Shown here piece after piece: positions 42,201-51,938 of a stretch of 64,000 bases of DNA. The number at the start of each line of letters is the position of its first letter. Within the stretch, counting starts at the first letter, position 1. This DNA comes from Pyrenophora tritici-repentis (Eukaryota; Ascomycota; Dothideomycetes; Pleosporales; Pleosporaceae): positions 1,550,001 through 1,614,000 of the forward strand of contig NC_089395.1 of assembly GCF_003171515.1 (NCBI RefSeq). The letters are read 5' to 3'. The notes beneath the pieces are model-generated. The model was not told the DNA's origin. It saw nothing but the letters and a program-made list of their open reading frames with translations, and made no database searches. Both the position numbers and the translations under genes were made by a program.

Positions 42201-43568
42201 AGAAAGCGAGATACATTTGACGACATGGAGGATGAACATCGCCAAGCCAAAATTGTCAAAGCTATGCTAGCTGTCCTACGAGAGAGCCGAGCTGACGAAG
42301 ACCCCACAACTGAAATCCCGACATCTACGCACCACCATGAAGAGTCTGCACACGAGACGATTGTTAAAGCCTTCTATACGGTGATTGTAAGTGGAAACCT
42401 CGATGTCACGGGACGAGCAGAACTTAGCGGCAAAGCTTTCGCAGCAACAGAAGTTAAAGGCATTAGAATCCCTCAGACCTATAAACAAGCTATAAGCGAC
42501 CCAGAGAACGCACTGAAGTGGAAAGAGGCAATTGAGGAAGAGATCAGGACTCTTGTGGGGAACGGAACTTGGGAAGAGCTTATTCCACCCCAGGGTGCAA
42601 ACCTCGTCACCACAAAATGTGTGTTTACTGTCAAGCTTAAAGTTGATGGTACGATTGAGAGGTTCAAGGCCAGACTTGTTGCTCGAGGGTTCAGTCAACA
42701 ACACGGGATTGACTACACCGAGACTTTCGCCCCGACAGTACGAATGGACACCTTAAGGTTATTCCTTGCTACTGTTGCCAAACAGGGCATGGAATGCTGG
42801 CAGTGGGACATCAAGAACGCATTCACTGAGTCATACTTAAAAGAAGACATCTACCTCACAACACCAGCTGGGGTAAAAGTTAAGAAAGGCAACGTTCTGA
42901 AGGTTTTGAGGAGTCTTTACGGACTTAAGCAAGCTGGACGAGATTGGAACCTGCTACTTAAGGGGTTCTTAACTGAGATCGGTTTTACACAGAGCCTTGC
43001 AGACCCCTGCCTATTCACGCATAAAGGCAGAGGTATTTCACTACTGGTTTATGTTGACGACATTGCTGCTGCCGCGAAACTCACTTCAGACTTAGCCTGG
43101 TTCGACGAAATGCTCCTTACGAGATTCAACTCCAAGAACCTGGGGGAGATTCGAAAGATCCTTGGAGTTAGAGTCACCCGCGATAGAGATAACAAAGCTA
43201 TTTACCTCGATCAACAGCAGTACCTAGAGACAGTCCTAGATAAGTACGGTATCACCTCAGCAAAGTACAAGTCAAAGAAGATCCCTGCTGCAGACTACGA
43301 ACACCTAAAGCCTGCTACTCCTGAAGACGCCAGAATCGACTCCACACAATATTCACAGATTATTGGAAGCTTAATGTACGCAATGGTATTCACGAGACCA
43401 GATCAACCTCCGCCCCCTTTATCCGCCACCTCCCATCCACCCGAACCTCGCCGTTCTCCATACGCTCATCCCGCTCCCCACGCATGCGATCGACCGTCTC
43501 TTCAGAATGAAACGGTGTCGCGCGCTCAGCCAGCCAAGACGATAGCGCTACCCAGACTACCCAGATGA
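39228..43568 (+). CDS. Copia gag-pol polyprotein, truncated and read through into host DNA
   Basis: 1446 codons without stops; about the last 55 come from the adjacent host locus. Order of parts: gag core (residues ~1-270), CCHC knuckle CLHCKGEHWARDCKY (~284), aspartic protease WIADTGASSHMT (~405), integrase HHCC finger (HRRFAHYG .. CDPCLKGKMR, ~565-610) and integrase core (SLDLAGPFPT, SDNAPEL, NQNGPVERSIQTAE, ~635-780). A Pro/Ser-rich linker with a PPSPP array follows (~905-955), then reverse transcriptase (WKEAIEEEIRTLVGNGTWEE, FKARLVARGFSQQHGIDYTE, LLVYVDDI at ~1275). The frame ends after SLMYAMVFTRPD, so RNase H is lost. Integrase before RT is the Copia order. Confidence 0.93.
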   Translation: MGSDDRYDKEPKIPKLTKENHEKWFRNNKLKLKGKGIFYTIEVTKHAYAWIARHGAGTSTSTANTSQDPAGTVNPTEQASVLGLTSDFERLGGTWNAEKAKEYDKDEAKALFYITNSLLDDDDALADEYETASALWTALKVKYSKTDQLTANNIMTKLQNFTWKDEKDVDYTWAKLKEYRRKIIAAKPAAKGLYNDEALLQIMLRALPESYGSVIDYLDVQTSLTVDEKIAALRTKELRLNDTAEHANVAFPKYRHPNDHRSSDSSMRDRPRSTSPELGPSTGCLHCKGEHWARDCKYKGEIQEFGRKLREKDERAERRAAKSKRPSRNENKKRSDKPVKPTVKTTSRRKHGYAAKNQDSDSGTDNGSSGTDSETSHESTSVETECTQHCHISAEQASKSTPANWIADTGASSHMTDKRNLFRGPLKRTPLTTIQVGGGFLHSTQRGTVMMKALDGTTGLLRKVLYVPKLGVNLIAARRLCREGLQGTFDDKNMYFKDKSRIAVQAAQKDGLYIVSHIASKYSGKAFIAGKTRTDSNDQSTAEESQETQPETQSDQDPDKSTKKDRRNYRLMHRRFAHYGPAMLRNLYKVTTIEKIKVPPAHRRFCDPCLKGKMRNKMNKILAEHKKEVLALVSLDLAGPFPTSLRGNNYLMQIICNHSRKNWSIPLKTKDQAILELRRWKAKVELQTGKKVKACRSDNAPELKLVINQWETEDGVQADYTVIASSNQNGPVERSIQTAEHAMRAMLDDAQLPIEFWDEAAEADAYIRNRLPTGPLVEGKPTSPEQVFSGKRPGVDHVRVWGSKCYTYLNPKTLPAKGRLDKLVHRGRAGVFMGYSETTDKQFKVYSPDLGYTHRVSVIQTNEKVPGGKIDLNLRVKSGPMGTSNELIPRKARGRPKKNLNQLTKPDALDVDIELPPSSPPLPPPSSPPPSPPSPPPPSPPTPAPAHPSPTITPPAPTVEDESEEMEVDEVTNPVAAEPSARYHFRTRTQKRKRDTFDDMEDEHRQAKIVKAMLAVLRESRADEDPTTEIPTSTHHHEESAHETIVKAFYTVIVSGNLDVTGRAELSGKAFAATEVKGIRIPQTYKQAISDPENALKWKEAIEEEIRTLVGNGTWEELIPPQGANLVTTKCVFTVKLKVDGTIERFKARLVARGFSQQHGIDYTETFAPTVRMDTLRLFLATVAKQGMECWQWDIKNAFTESYLKEDIYLTTPAGVKVKKGNVLKVLRSLYGLKQAGRDWNLLLKGFLTEIGFTQSLADPCLFTHKGRGISLLVYVDDIAAAAKLTSDLAWFDEMLLTRFNSKNLGEIRKILGVRVTRDRDNKAIYLDQQQYLETVLDKYGITSAKYKSKKIPAADYEHLKPATPEDARIDSTQYSQIIGSLMYAMVFTRPDQPPPPLSATSHPPEPRRSPYAHPAPHACDRPSLQNETVSRAQPAKTIALPRLPR

Positions 43569-43866
43569 GTAGGAGGGCGCCGGCAGTGGAGAAGCTGGTG
43601 AGGAGGTAGAAGAAGGCGAGGTATTCTTTGCTGGATTTGGATTGGGGGTGGGGGGTGGGGTAGGTGGAGGATGGGGGAGGACGGTTTGGGGGGGGAGGGG
43701 GAGGGCGTGGGTGAGGGTAGATAGGGTGAGGGGGAGGGGTAAGGGAGACATTGTTGTTGTTGTAGGTGTGGTTGTGTGAGAGATACTCGCTGGGTCTAAG
43801 GATTTTACAGGGGAAAAGAAAGGGGTATGTTTTGTAGGAAGGGTTGTTAGCTTTGTGAAGGGACAA
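43404..43866 (-). pseudogene. Host membrane-protein gene truncated at the Copia junction
   Basis: The minus-strand frame starting at 43866 has a Pro-rich N-terminal part, a hydrophobic helix (FFYLLTSFSTAGALLLIWVV) and a charged tail (HSEETVDRMRGERDERMENG). It runs into the broken end of the Copia element, where a stop appears three to four codons later. The natural 3' end is therefore missing. The start is uncertain because a second frame (43557-43970) is also open. Family not recognised. Confidence 0.5.
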
Positions 43867-44408
43867 AGAGGGGTTTTCGTAGGGGTTGTGCGTTCACGCG
43901 GCGGAGACACTGTAAGCTTGGGATGGTAAAGTAGAAGAGCTAGGGATTTATTACGGAATCTTGTTAACACTTGGGTAGTAACACAATGCTGTGGTCAAAG
44001 GGTAGAGATGATGATTTTGACTGGAGTCTGAGTGTTGAGATGCTGGGCTTGGGGATGGGACGATACATTGTGTGACTTCGTGCTATATAGTCATGATGTG
44101 GCGGACATGTCCTGACAGTGTGGTATAAGGAAAATACCTTTGCATCACCAGGCTAGGAGACGTCACTAGAATACAGCAGCTCACTATATTGGTCAAATTC
44201 ATATCGCACGCATTCTCCAACATATTCAAAAAATATCATAATCATGTCTTAAACACTAGAGAGAAACCCGACACAGTCTACGTATCCCGATCAGCCATCC
44301 ATCATGTACATCGTTATCTAATCCATAGCTTGACCATCTACCCAGTCTTCAAATCCCAAATCCCAAGTTCGCTAAATGCATCACATCATTTCCACACATC
44401 CGCTCCCC
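43867..44408. other. Intergenic, no feature seen
   Basis: No supportable gene. It includes the upstream region of the truncated host gene and the 3' flank of the MARVEL gene. Confidence 0.5.
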
Positions 44409-45004
44409 TCACACAAAACTACCCTTCTCAGTCGTCGGCACAACTTGATACACACACTTGACCGGCTTCGACAACTGCATGCCCAGAAACGTCGCTGTAG
44501 CTGCCCAGTTAACAAAGTTGAAGCCGGTGAAGGCAGCGTTGACTTTGACTATGGTGCATGTGCTGGCATCGCAGTACTTTGACTTTGTTGTGAGTACTGC
44601 CAAGGCAATAAGAGCGGCTAGGTTGACGAATGCAACGAGCCAGTCAATGCCGAAGGCGAAGAAGAGTTTGGGTGCTACGGGGGAGTTAGTATGTTGACGA
44701 CGAGTTGTGCGATGGGGGAGGGTTAGAACGTACATCGCCATAGGGTGGTTCCCTGGACAGGCGCACAGCATACGCCGATGGTGGATACGCAGGCTGCGAA
44801 GAGAGAGATGGCGACTTGAGCTGAGGGGTGTGTTGTAGGGGTACAGTAGTTGAAGACTGAATCGGCATCGGGTTAGAACTCTGCTCATCCCACGTAAGAA
44901 GGGTGGTGGAGGATGGACTTACGATAGCTTGCAAGTGCAAGATTAACAACCGTGAAGATACCCTGGGAAACCCGCAGCGACTGAATAGCCTCAACGTGTG
45001 ACAT
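44409..45004 (-). CDS. MARVEL-domain-like four-helix membrane protein
   Basis: Three exons starting MSHVEAIQSLRVSQGIFTVV at 45004. Introns GTAAGTCC..GATTCAG (about 44858-44925) and GTACGTTC..CCCGTAG (about 44678-44733) join in frame. Helices: FTVVNLALASY; YCTPTTHPSAQVAISLFAAC; LFFAFGIDWLVAFVNLAALI; FNFVNWAATATFLGMQL. The order R-x-x-Q near the N-terminus and NW(A)A in the last helix are usual in fungal MARVEL proteins, which sit in plasma or vesicle membranes. The start at MSHV is preferred to the longer frame because the upstream part lacks helix character. Confidence 0.72.
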
Positions 45005-48000
45005 TTTCGCTTGCGTGCAAAGAGATGAAAGGGAGTAGAAAGCGACGCAGTAAGCAGCAGTTTCAAGAAGTGGTGCGATGAAGAAGCTGACAGAGCGAGA
45101 GCGAGAGCGAGTAAGAGATATAGTGGCTGGAAGGTAACAAAACTTATGCAGACGCAAAGACGGGGCGCTCAAATATTTGTGCGCGCAAGGCTGCCCATCT
45201 CTCAAACCTCCAGCACAATGACGTTACATCCAGATTGTCAGCGCTGTCAGCCTTGGGGCGGACTTGCGATGCCGCATATGCGACTTTTCAAAACAGAGTG
45301 GATCCCTTTTAGGCCTTGCAGGTAGATCTCGGGATGGGGGCCATGTTCTTTCCTAGGGCGGATGTGTGATCTGTGCCACATACATAAGGGGGGAAAGCAT
45401 CTCAAACGCGTCAACATGCATGTGAGCTTCCCGAACCCCGGGCGCAAGTGCACAGCCGCAAACCAGGGATTCCATGGGCTTACTCATGAGCGGGAGGCGA
45501 GATGTCTGTCGTCGTCCAATGGTCAGTTTCAGCTGGTTTTAGCCGTGCAGGTGGCTAGTGATAATGCCTCAGAAAAGGGAGGTCCCCCCCCCACATCGTG
45601 TGACTGGTCTGTACTACCTGCTAAGCTTTCCCTAAAGGGTGGCCTAAGGTTAGAGCCGCAAAAGCTTCTCTCGACTGCGTAGCTTACCTCTTGTGGTTGG
45701 TAATTTTGCGAAGCTTGGAATTTTCTCGTCGCTGGTTTCGTAGCCCGGCCGGTTGTTGAAACGAACGTTAATGGGATATGACACCGGCGTGATGCACTGT
45801 GTGGCTTGTCATTGTTCTGGAAACGTGCCGGAAAACTAAAACAAGAAGGTAGAGCGGTTTATTCGCATTATGCATCGTATCATCACGGCGGCTTTTGCAC
45901 GAACGACCGCTTTCACCAGCCGGGGGGGCGACAAGCCACTTTTTTCTTCTTTTCTGAATCCACTTCCTACACTATGCTGCTGCGCCACCAAAAGTGGAAA
46001 GCACTACCAAATTAGGATCGCCAATCTGGTAACATGCTAAATGCATACATGTTCAAGAGGATTGTGGGGAATGTATAAGCACTAGGCTTGGCGGGGTAAC
46101 AAGTAAAATAGGTAGGATGGCAGAAAAATGGGCTTCGGCTTCCGAAAGATGGCGATCACGTTGGTAGTCGTCAACGGCGTCGCACAACCATCGGTGGCCT
46201 GTGCTGATCCACGTGCCGAACTTCCGGTCCATGTAACTATCAATCAACCACCACCCATGCCACAACCCCAAGCATCTGTTCCAAGAGGCGAGTGCGAGCA
46301 TGCGCTTCTGTGCCTGCATTTTGAGACTTGCCCAAGAACAGTTGAGCCTTTTCCTTTCCGTGAGTTTAGCGCTTGGAAACTGACTAGCCGGGACCTTAAT
46401 GCTGGAGTTTCGCACCGTGAGGCTCAAGACGCACGTGCCGCCGTCGGTTTCCAATTGTGTGCTTTCACGTTGTCCTGCAGGGAACCCCCCGACTGCGATT
46501 GCGATGCTGTCATCCATGCGGATCTGGCGCGGTTTGACACTTACCCGCTGCCATCTCGAGGCGCGCTGGACCCGCGAATCTCGGTGACTAAGGGGCCGCA
46601 ACGAGAAAAAGGGTCCAGCTAATTCGGAAGAGGAATAAACGCTTGTCTCGGGCAATTGGCCGTTGTAGGACCCCCTCACACCAATTGTCAACTATCAATT
46701 GTCAACCCTGGGGTTTCATTTTGTCTCAACTTTTCCCCCTTGGAAACCCCCAGCTATCATCCACGTGCTGCTCGCACCATTGGGCTGGAAGATTGGGAGA
46801 GGTACCGACTTTTGTGCATTGTTTTCATCTAGGCCAAACCGACAAACATTGCTGTTATCACTGGCGTACCCAGGTGGTTTACCCTAGCACACGTCGACTG
46901 CTACACGCTACACTTTTGGAATCCATGCTGGGCTAGGTACACCAGGTACGTCACGGCACGTAACGGCAGTGTCAAGCAGGACGCCTTGTAAATGGAAATA
47001 CCATCAGGTGCACGCACAAGCCCAGGTTCAAGCTACCAATGTCCCTGACAATGATTAGATGTCGGGCGCCTATGGCCGCCTCGGTGGATATGTGGGGAAA
47101 GGCCGAAGATTCCTGCCGCATCTGATCGTAGCGGGAGCATTTGCTCTCCGTGTCTTCAGATACAGCTCCAATTATACTGACCTCCGAAAGTATCTACGTA
47201 GTCTGACATGTTGATAGTTGTAGAAGCCCGAAGTTTTTACATAATGGCGACGCCTCTCTATTCATAGCATGACGAAACATGCGCTCAGTAAGACTATCAA
47301 TTTGGACCCGGACAACAACAGGAATATTGCCAAAATTCTTGTTGGCTTACATTGAACATCACGAGCCTGTGTCTGGGGTCGCATAACTGCATGTGCTAGA
47401 GTGCTCGAGCACAATTTTTCCCTAAGGCTTTACCTCACAATGCCCTAACTGTTTCACTACCATTCGTCGGCCTAATGCAACACCTGAATACCGCCATCAG
47501 CTAATATTGCGGGAGTGATTAGCGCCCAGGCACTACCGAACGCCTTAGACGCTCAGTCCATCTGGTGGTCCCAGCCCGAGAAACGGTAGCCTCAGCCTAC
47601 ATGCATTCGGGCAACGAACCATCCAAACCACGCACAAGTTTCTAGTTCTTCGGCGCTACACAGGAACGCATGAAACTGCAACCATGAGGGAGGATGGAGC
47701 AGATGACGGGGACCACTTTGGGGCCATGCCGGACTCCACTCTGTTCAGGGACCAAATGTCACTTGGACGCAAAGCCACTGACGATGCTCACTGCATCGAG
47801 AGAGAGGCAGAGTTGTATAAGAGAACAAGTATTCTCCTCAGTTTGAAGAGCATCACAATCATCAGCTTCTCACTTCACTCCTCCACTCAACAATCATCAC
47901 TTCGATCACTCAAGTCTTCAGATTTTGATAATCTCCAAGTCTTTACTTTCACTCTAAACACTTTTCACCAAACCAACAAACCAACTCAACCAACCAACTC

Positions 48001-48010
48001 CACCGCAAAC
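45005..48010. other. 3 kb gene-poor region
   Basis: Frames up to about 210 codons exist at 46053-46691 (minus) and 46128-46622 (plus), overlapping each other and without recognisable motifs. I do not call them. A TATA-like TTGTATAAG at about 47813 is near the promoter position of the gene at 48011. Confidence 0.5.
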
Positions 48011-48475
48011 ATGCAGTTCTCCATCATCGCCATTGTCTTCGCCGCTACCTTCGCCGCTGCCACCCCCAACCCGGGTGCCATGATGACCAAGCGTACCTGC
48101 GGTACCCTCACCGGCACTCCCCTCAAGGTCTGCCAGACAGCCTGCAAAGCCACCTGCACCGTTGCCACCGCGGGCATTGCCTCCACACTCTGCAACGCGG
48201 CCTGCACAGCGGGTCCCCTCAAGCGCGACCTCGAGGCTGGCGACGAGGAGGACATCTACAGCATCGCCGCCCGCTCCGCCGAGCCTGAAGCCGACCTCGC
48301 CCGCCGCATGGCCGAGGCTGAAGCCGACCCTGAGGCTCACGTCGACATGCTCGTTGCCCGCGTCACTGGCCAGCAGGTCTGCAACATCGCTTGCGATGTT
48401 GCCTGCAACTCCACCGTCCTCGCTCTCGCACAGACCAAGTGCCTCCAGGTCTGCAAGGGAAAGTGCGCCCCGTAA
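48011..48475 (+). CDS. Small secreted protein with two cysteine-rich modules and dibasic sites
   Basis: 154 aa. Residues 1-18 (MQFSIIAIVFAATFAAAT) are a signal peptide, followed by PNPGAMMTKR, a likely Kex2 propeptide site. Module 1 (CGTLTGTPLKVCQTACKATC, then LCNAACTAGP) and module 2 (VCNIACDVACNST, then CLQVCKGKCAP) have similar CxxxC spacing and are joined by an acidic linker (DLEAGDEEDIYS .. AEADPEAH) containing KR, RR and AR sites. Processing at the basic sites would release two related cysteine-rich peptides. The start is the ATG after the purine-rich leader CACCGCAAAC. Family not recognised; effector or antimicrobial roles are possible. Confidence 0.75.
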   Translation: MQFSIIAIVFAATFAAATPNPGAMMTKRTCGTLTGTPLKVCQTACKATCTVATAGIASTLCNAACTAGPLKRDLEAGDEEDIYSIAARSAEPEADLARRMAEAEADPEAHVDMLVARVTGQQVCNIACDVACNSTVLALAQTKCLQVCKGKCAP

Positions 48476-49063
48476 ACGGGTCGTTGTCTTCTCGACCTTT
48501 CCATCCGGCATCAAAAACAACACACACACATACATACACACGAAATCTTAGAGCGGAACATGGGGGTTTCTTCTCTCCATGCGGGTTAGCAATGTTTTCA
48601 GAAAAGCAGATCTTCAACCTCTGTGAGCTGGGACATCAGGCCTTGAGTTAGCTGGTTCTACTGGAGCTTTTCCATCTCTTCTGGTTTTGTTTGTTTGTTT
48701 GCTTGTTTGCTTTTTTGGCTGTCTTTTGGTCGGGTCCAATCTTTTTTCTTTGATAGCGTTTAGAGTTTAGAGATTTTCGGCTTTTTTGTACACGAGATAG
48801 ATACACGAAAGATAGATTTGATGGGAGAGAGTGTGAGTGATTAGAAAAGGGTTTTCTTGTAGATGGTAGATTAGCTGATCGGAATCTATTACTTGATAAA
48901 CCACCAATACGCTTTTGTTTTCCCGCTTTTGACTGTGTGATGTTCTAAGAAGTCGGATTTCTTGATAAACATGGGCGTGGAGAGGCGAGATGGGGGGAAG
49001 GACTGGGTTTGGATTCTGATCTCTTGGCGTCGCTACCTATAGTAGTGGTTCAGGGGCATACGC
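48476..49063. other. 3' region, no gene
   Basis: Contains a TTTG/CTTG simple-repeat stretch near 48685-48715. Nothing else recognised. Confidence 0.5.
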
Positions 49064-49344
49064 TTAGGTGCAAAGCGGAATATCCTGTATTCATGTATTA
49101 GTATAACCAAATATCTAACTTTAGAAATAACACGACATACGCAGCAGACTTCTTTACCGGCATCAACATGTTCCTTGTAACATTGGGCATTGCAGCTCCT
49201 TTTAATATTGCCTTGAAAACACGTCCACCCAATGAGCTTGTTTCCCTCTTGGTAACATATGCCACATATTTCCTGGGTAGCCTGAGCTTTCGAGCCAGGG
49301 AGTATCGCAAGTGCTGTCGCGATAATTGCGATAAATAGCTTCAT
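49064..49344 (-). CDS. Small secreted cysteine-rich protein, paralogue A
   Basis: Two exons: 49141-49344, a 56 bp intron with GTATGT donor, ACTAAT branch and ATACAG acceptor, then 49064-49084. The product is 74 aa. MKLFIAIIATALAILPGSKA is a signal peptide. The mature ~54 residues have eight cysteines (EICGICYQEG, GWTCFQG, RSCNAQCYKE, EVCC, then PLCT at the end). Without the intron the frame would run on to an unlikely hydrophobic tail. A frameshifted paralogue is at 51642-51938. Candidate apoplastic effector or defence peptide; family not recognised. Confidence 0.75.
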
Positions 49345-49681
49345 AGTTGTAATAGTTATTGCGAGCTAAGTGAAGGTTGTGATGTATTAGGAGGATATGA
49401 CGGTAAAAATATAGAGGATTCTCGTGGAATTGTATGATATAAGCAAGAACAATCTTAGTAGTGCTGTTTTTGAAACGGATACTTAAGGGGCTATTATAGC
49501 TTTATCCTTTAGTCAGTGTATGATCGCAGCTCCAGGGGGGTCCCTTTGTTGGCCGAGACAGATTTCCCGAAGGCGGCGGTCAGCTACTTGACCGCCCACC
49601 TGAGCAATCTGTCCATACGACACAAATATCTAGGCACTATGGCTGGGCGTGCGGGGTGTCGATTTGCTTGGTCCGGGGGAG

Positions 49682-50733
49682 CATACTTGTCAACGAGCGA
49701 GCCGGCTCGCTCAGCTCGCTCGGCTTGGACGTTTTGACCAAGCCGAATGAGCTGAGCGCGCAATGCGCGCTTGCAAGCCGAGCGAGCTTAGGGATAGGCG
49801 CTCGCTCAGTCAGCTTGCTTAGCTTGGTTAGATGGGGCGGTTGGAAACTTGGGGCTGAAGGACTTGGTGGAGGGGCAATCTCACGATGATTTTTAGGTGT
49901 AGTGCGTAAGTTCGAAACCTAGTTATAACATAAAATACACTCTTTTTTGCTATATTTCTAGCAAATAAGCTACTAAATTTCCGGCTAACCGCCTGGCAAC
50001 AATATTCTCCTTTTGCGACACTTCACTTACTACTTATCACCCACCACACTCATCTATACTCCATCAACGCGTCTCTATTTGCAGCTACTATCTACCTCGC
50101 CGTTGCTATAATGCCAGCAAAAAGAACACGCGTTAATGCTCCAGAAATCGCGGCAACTTTATCAACAACTTTATTGAGCCTGCAGGGCTTACGGAGAACG
50201 AGGAAGATGAATATGAGGCTTGGAAACGCAGCGAACCGATCGCTGGCGAGGGCGTCGACCCTATAAAATACTGGGTAGAACTCCGCGATCGCCACCCTAG
50301 CCTTAGCAAATTTGCTATCGACATGCTATCAATCCCAGGCTCAAGCTGTGAGTGTGAGCGCTTATTCAGCGAGCTGGGTGACCTCCTCGAGCCCCGTCGG
50401 CGCAGCATTTCTCCGCAACTTCTAGCAGCAATACAGTGCGATCGACGATGGATAAGAGCTGGATTTGGCAGTGGTGAGGTGCCTGTAAAGGGGGTTATCA
50501 GCGATGAGGAGATGGACGCGAAATACGGTGTACATAAGTGGGATATTAGCTGAGAAACTCAACACCAAGGTTTCTATATAACTTTCCTAATCGGGACTGA
50601 GCCCATCAAGCCGAGCGAGCTGACAGCCCTGTTTCAGCCAATCCGAGCGAGCCGAGCGAGCTGCTGGCCTCCGCTCAATTGGCTGAGCAAGCCAATTGGC
50701 TGAGCTCGCTCAGCTTGCTCATTGACATCTGTG
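49682..50733. mobile_element. Internally deleted hAT element (1052 bp)
   Basis: The ends CATACTTGTCAACGAGC (left) and CACAGATGTCAATGAGC (right, reversed) form imperfect inverted repeats. A perfect 8-bp target duplication CGGGGGAG flanks them (49674-49681 and 50734-50741). Subterminal zones are packed with GAGCGAGC/GCTCGCTC motifs. Only the first few codons and the C-terminal domain of a transposase remain, so this is a deletion derivative of a larger hAT. Confidence 0.93.
50111..50553 (+). pseudogene. hAT transposase remnant (start plus C-terminal dimerisation domain)
   Basis: An ATG with a basic start (MPAKRTRVNAPEIA) is followed after a frame change by EDEYEAWKRSEPIAGEGVDP and LSKFAIDMLSIPGSSCECER, then FSELGDLLEPRRRSI. 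This aligns directly with residues ~720-815 of the intact transposase at 14497-17010 (for example LSQFAIDILTIPASSCDCER). BED finger and catalytic core are missing. Confidence 0.85.
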
Positions 50734-51641
50734 CGGGGGAGGTTAGCCGACGGTCCTTCAGTTTGGTACGCCGGGGATGGGTATCATTGCACCGTCAAGG
50801 AGATGAAAACTTCGCGGCTCAGTCCGACCAGCGGTATAGTTGTTGATACATGTACAGTACAGGTCGTATTCGGAGCCACAGGTCCTTGGCATAACGCCCA
50901 ACGACACCTAAGCTCCACGGATCCTCCCCCTTTGTGCTCTTTGTATTTTGGCCTTTGCTTTGAAGCGTAAATTAGTAGGCGACTACCTTTTCGTAGTCAT
51001 GTAACCCCCTCCAAGTCCTAAAAGAATCCTGAAAAGCTACCTGAGTGCAGTATGACCTTACTTGGACGATGACGTGGAATTTTTGCGGGCGGTGCACGGC
51101 CCTAGAGGTCGGATCATAATTCAATCAATGCGGAATACTGCTAGAGAGGCTTGTGCAAGCTATTCCAACCCGTTAGAATACTCTCCACTGGAATTTCTCC
51201 TGTGAAAGCGCCGGTCCGGAATGATAGGTAATCTCTATAGATGATTCAGATCCTCGAGACTATTCCCTCCTTGCGGTGTATTGTACCCCGGTGTTAGTGT
51301 TGATACAGATAAGCCTAACTAGTAACGTAGGAAGGTCAACCCCTAGGTTGATTAGCAGGGCCTCAACTTAACATCTGTTCACTCAAGATATTGACTAGAC
51401 AGCTATTAACTTTGAGTGTACTTTCACGTGTAACACGACATTATAGGGCAATCTTATAATGGTAATCACCAGAAAATCGGCTGTATACATGCTGCAAACG
51501 CCTAATCAAACCCATACAGTCCTTCTCCTCAATTCCCGTAGTCTCACTGCTGGACAGCGCTCTAGGGTCTAGAGCATGATGTGAAGGTCTCTCTCCTTCA
51601 ACGCTTAGCGTCGCTACCTATAGTGTAGGTTCTGTATGCGC
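50734..51641. other. Intergenic; part is duplicated at 52230-52440
   Basis: No gene. The segment 51165-51600 shares blocks such as GACAGCGCTCTAG and the CCGTTAGAAT-type sequence with 52230-52440 in the same orientation. Confidence 0.5.
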
Positions 51642-51938
51642 TTAGGGGCAAGCCGCAACCTTCTGTACCTGGATATTAGCATAACCTAATATTGAGCTTT
51701 AGAAACAACAATACGTACGCAGCAGAGCCTGTCCTGTCTTTGAACATTATTCGCAAAACAGGTGACAGAGCATTCCAACTTATTCTTTGTATCTGTAGGA
51801 CAAACAAAGCTAATGACCTTAGGTCCTGCTTCATAGCATTGGCCACAGATGTCTTGGACAGTAGGGGAGAGGAGTCTGAGCATTCGAGCCTGGGAGTATA
51901 GCAAGCGTTGTAGCGAGAATTGCGAAGAATAACTTCAT
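51642..51938 (-). pseudogene. Small secreted cysteine-rich protein, paralogue B, frameshifted
   Basis: The signal peptide MKLFFAILATTLAILPGSNA is nearly identical to paralogue A. The next ~20 nt are out of frame with the rest: the frame with the signal peptide stops after RHLWPML, while VQDICGQCYEAGPK, VTCFANN and DRLCC continue in another frame. An intron (GTACGT..TATCCAG, 51669-51718) then leads to VQKVAACP-stop, parallel to paralogue A. A single indel just after the signal peptide, or a sequencing error, would explain it. Flanking DNA on both sides is also similar to that of paralogue A. Confidence 0.7.

Larger units (their letters stand above)
38603..43403 (+). mobile_element. Ty1/Copia-type LTR retrotransposon, 3' end missing
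   Basis: A 5' LTR (38603-38846) is followed by a primer-binding-like site, a 27-bp tandem repeat leader and a single long gag-pol frame. The sequence stops inside pol, just after the reverse transcriptase (..YAMVFTRPD), and passes abruptly into unrelated host sequence. RNase H, polypurine tract and 3' LTR are absent, so the copy is dead, although its remaining frame is intact. Confidence 0.9.

Noticed and set aside
46053..46691. Overlapping frames of 212 codons (minus) and 164 codons (plus, 46128-46622)
   Set aside because: No signal peptide, domain, intron signals or composition typical of the neighbouring genes; they overlap on opposite strands and look like chance frames in G+C-rich DNA.
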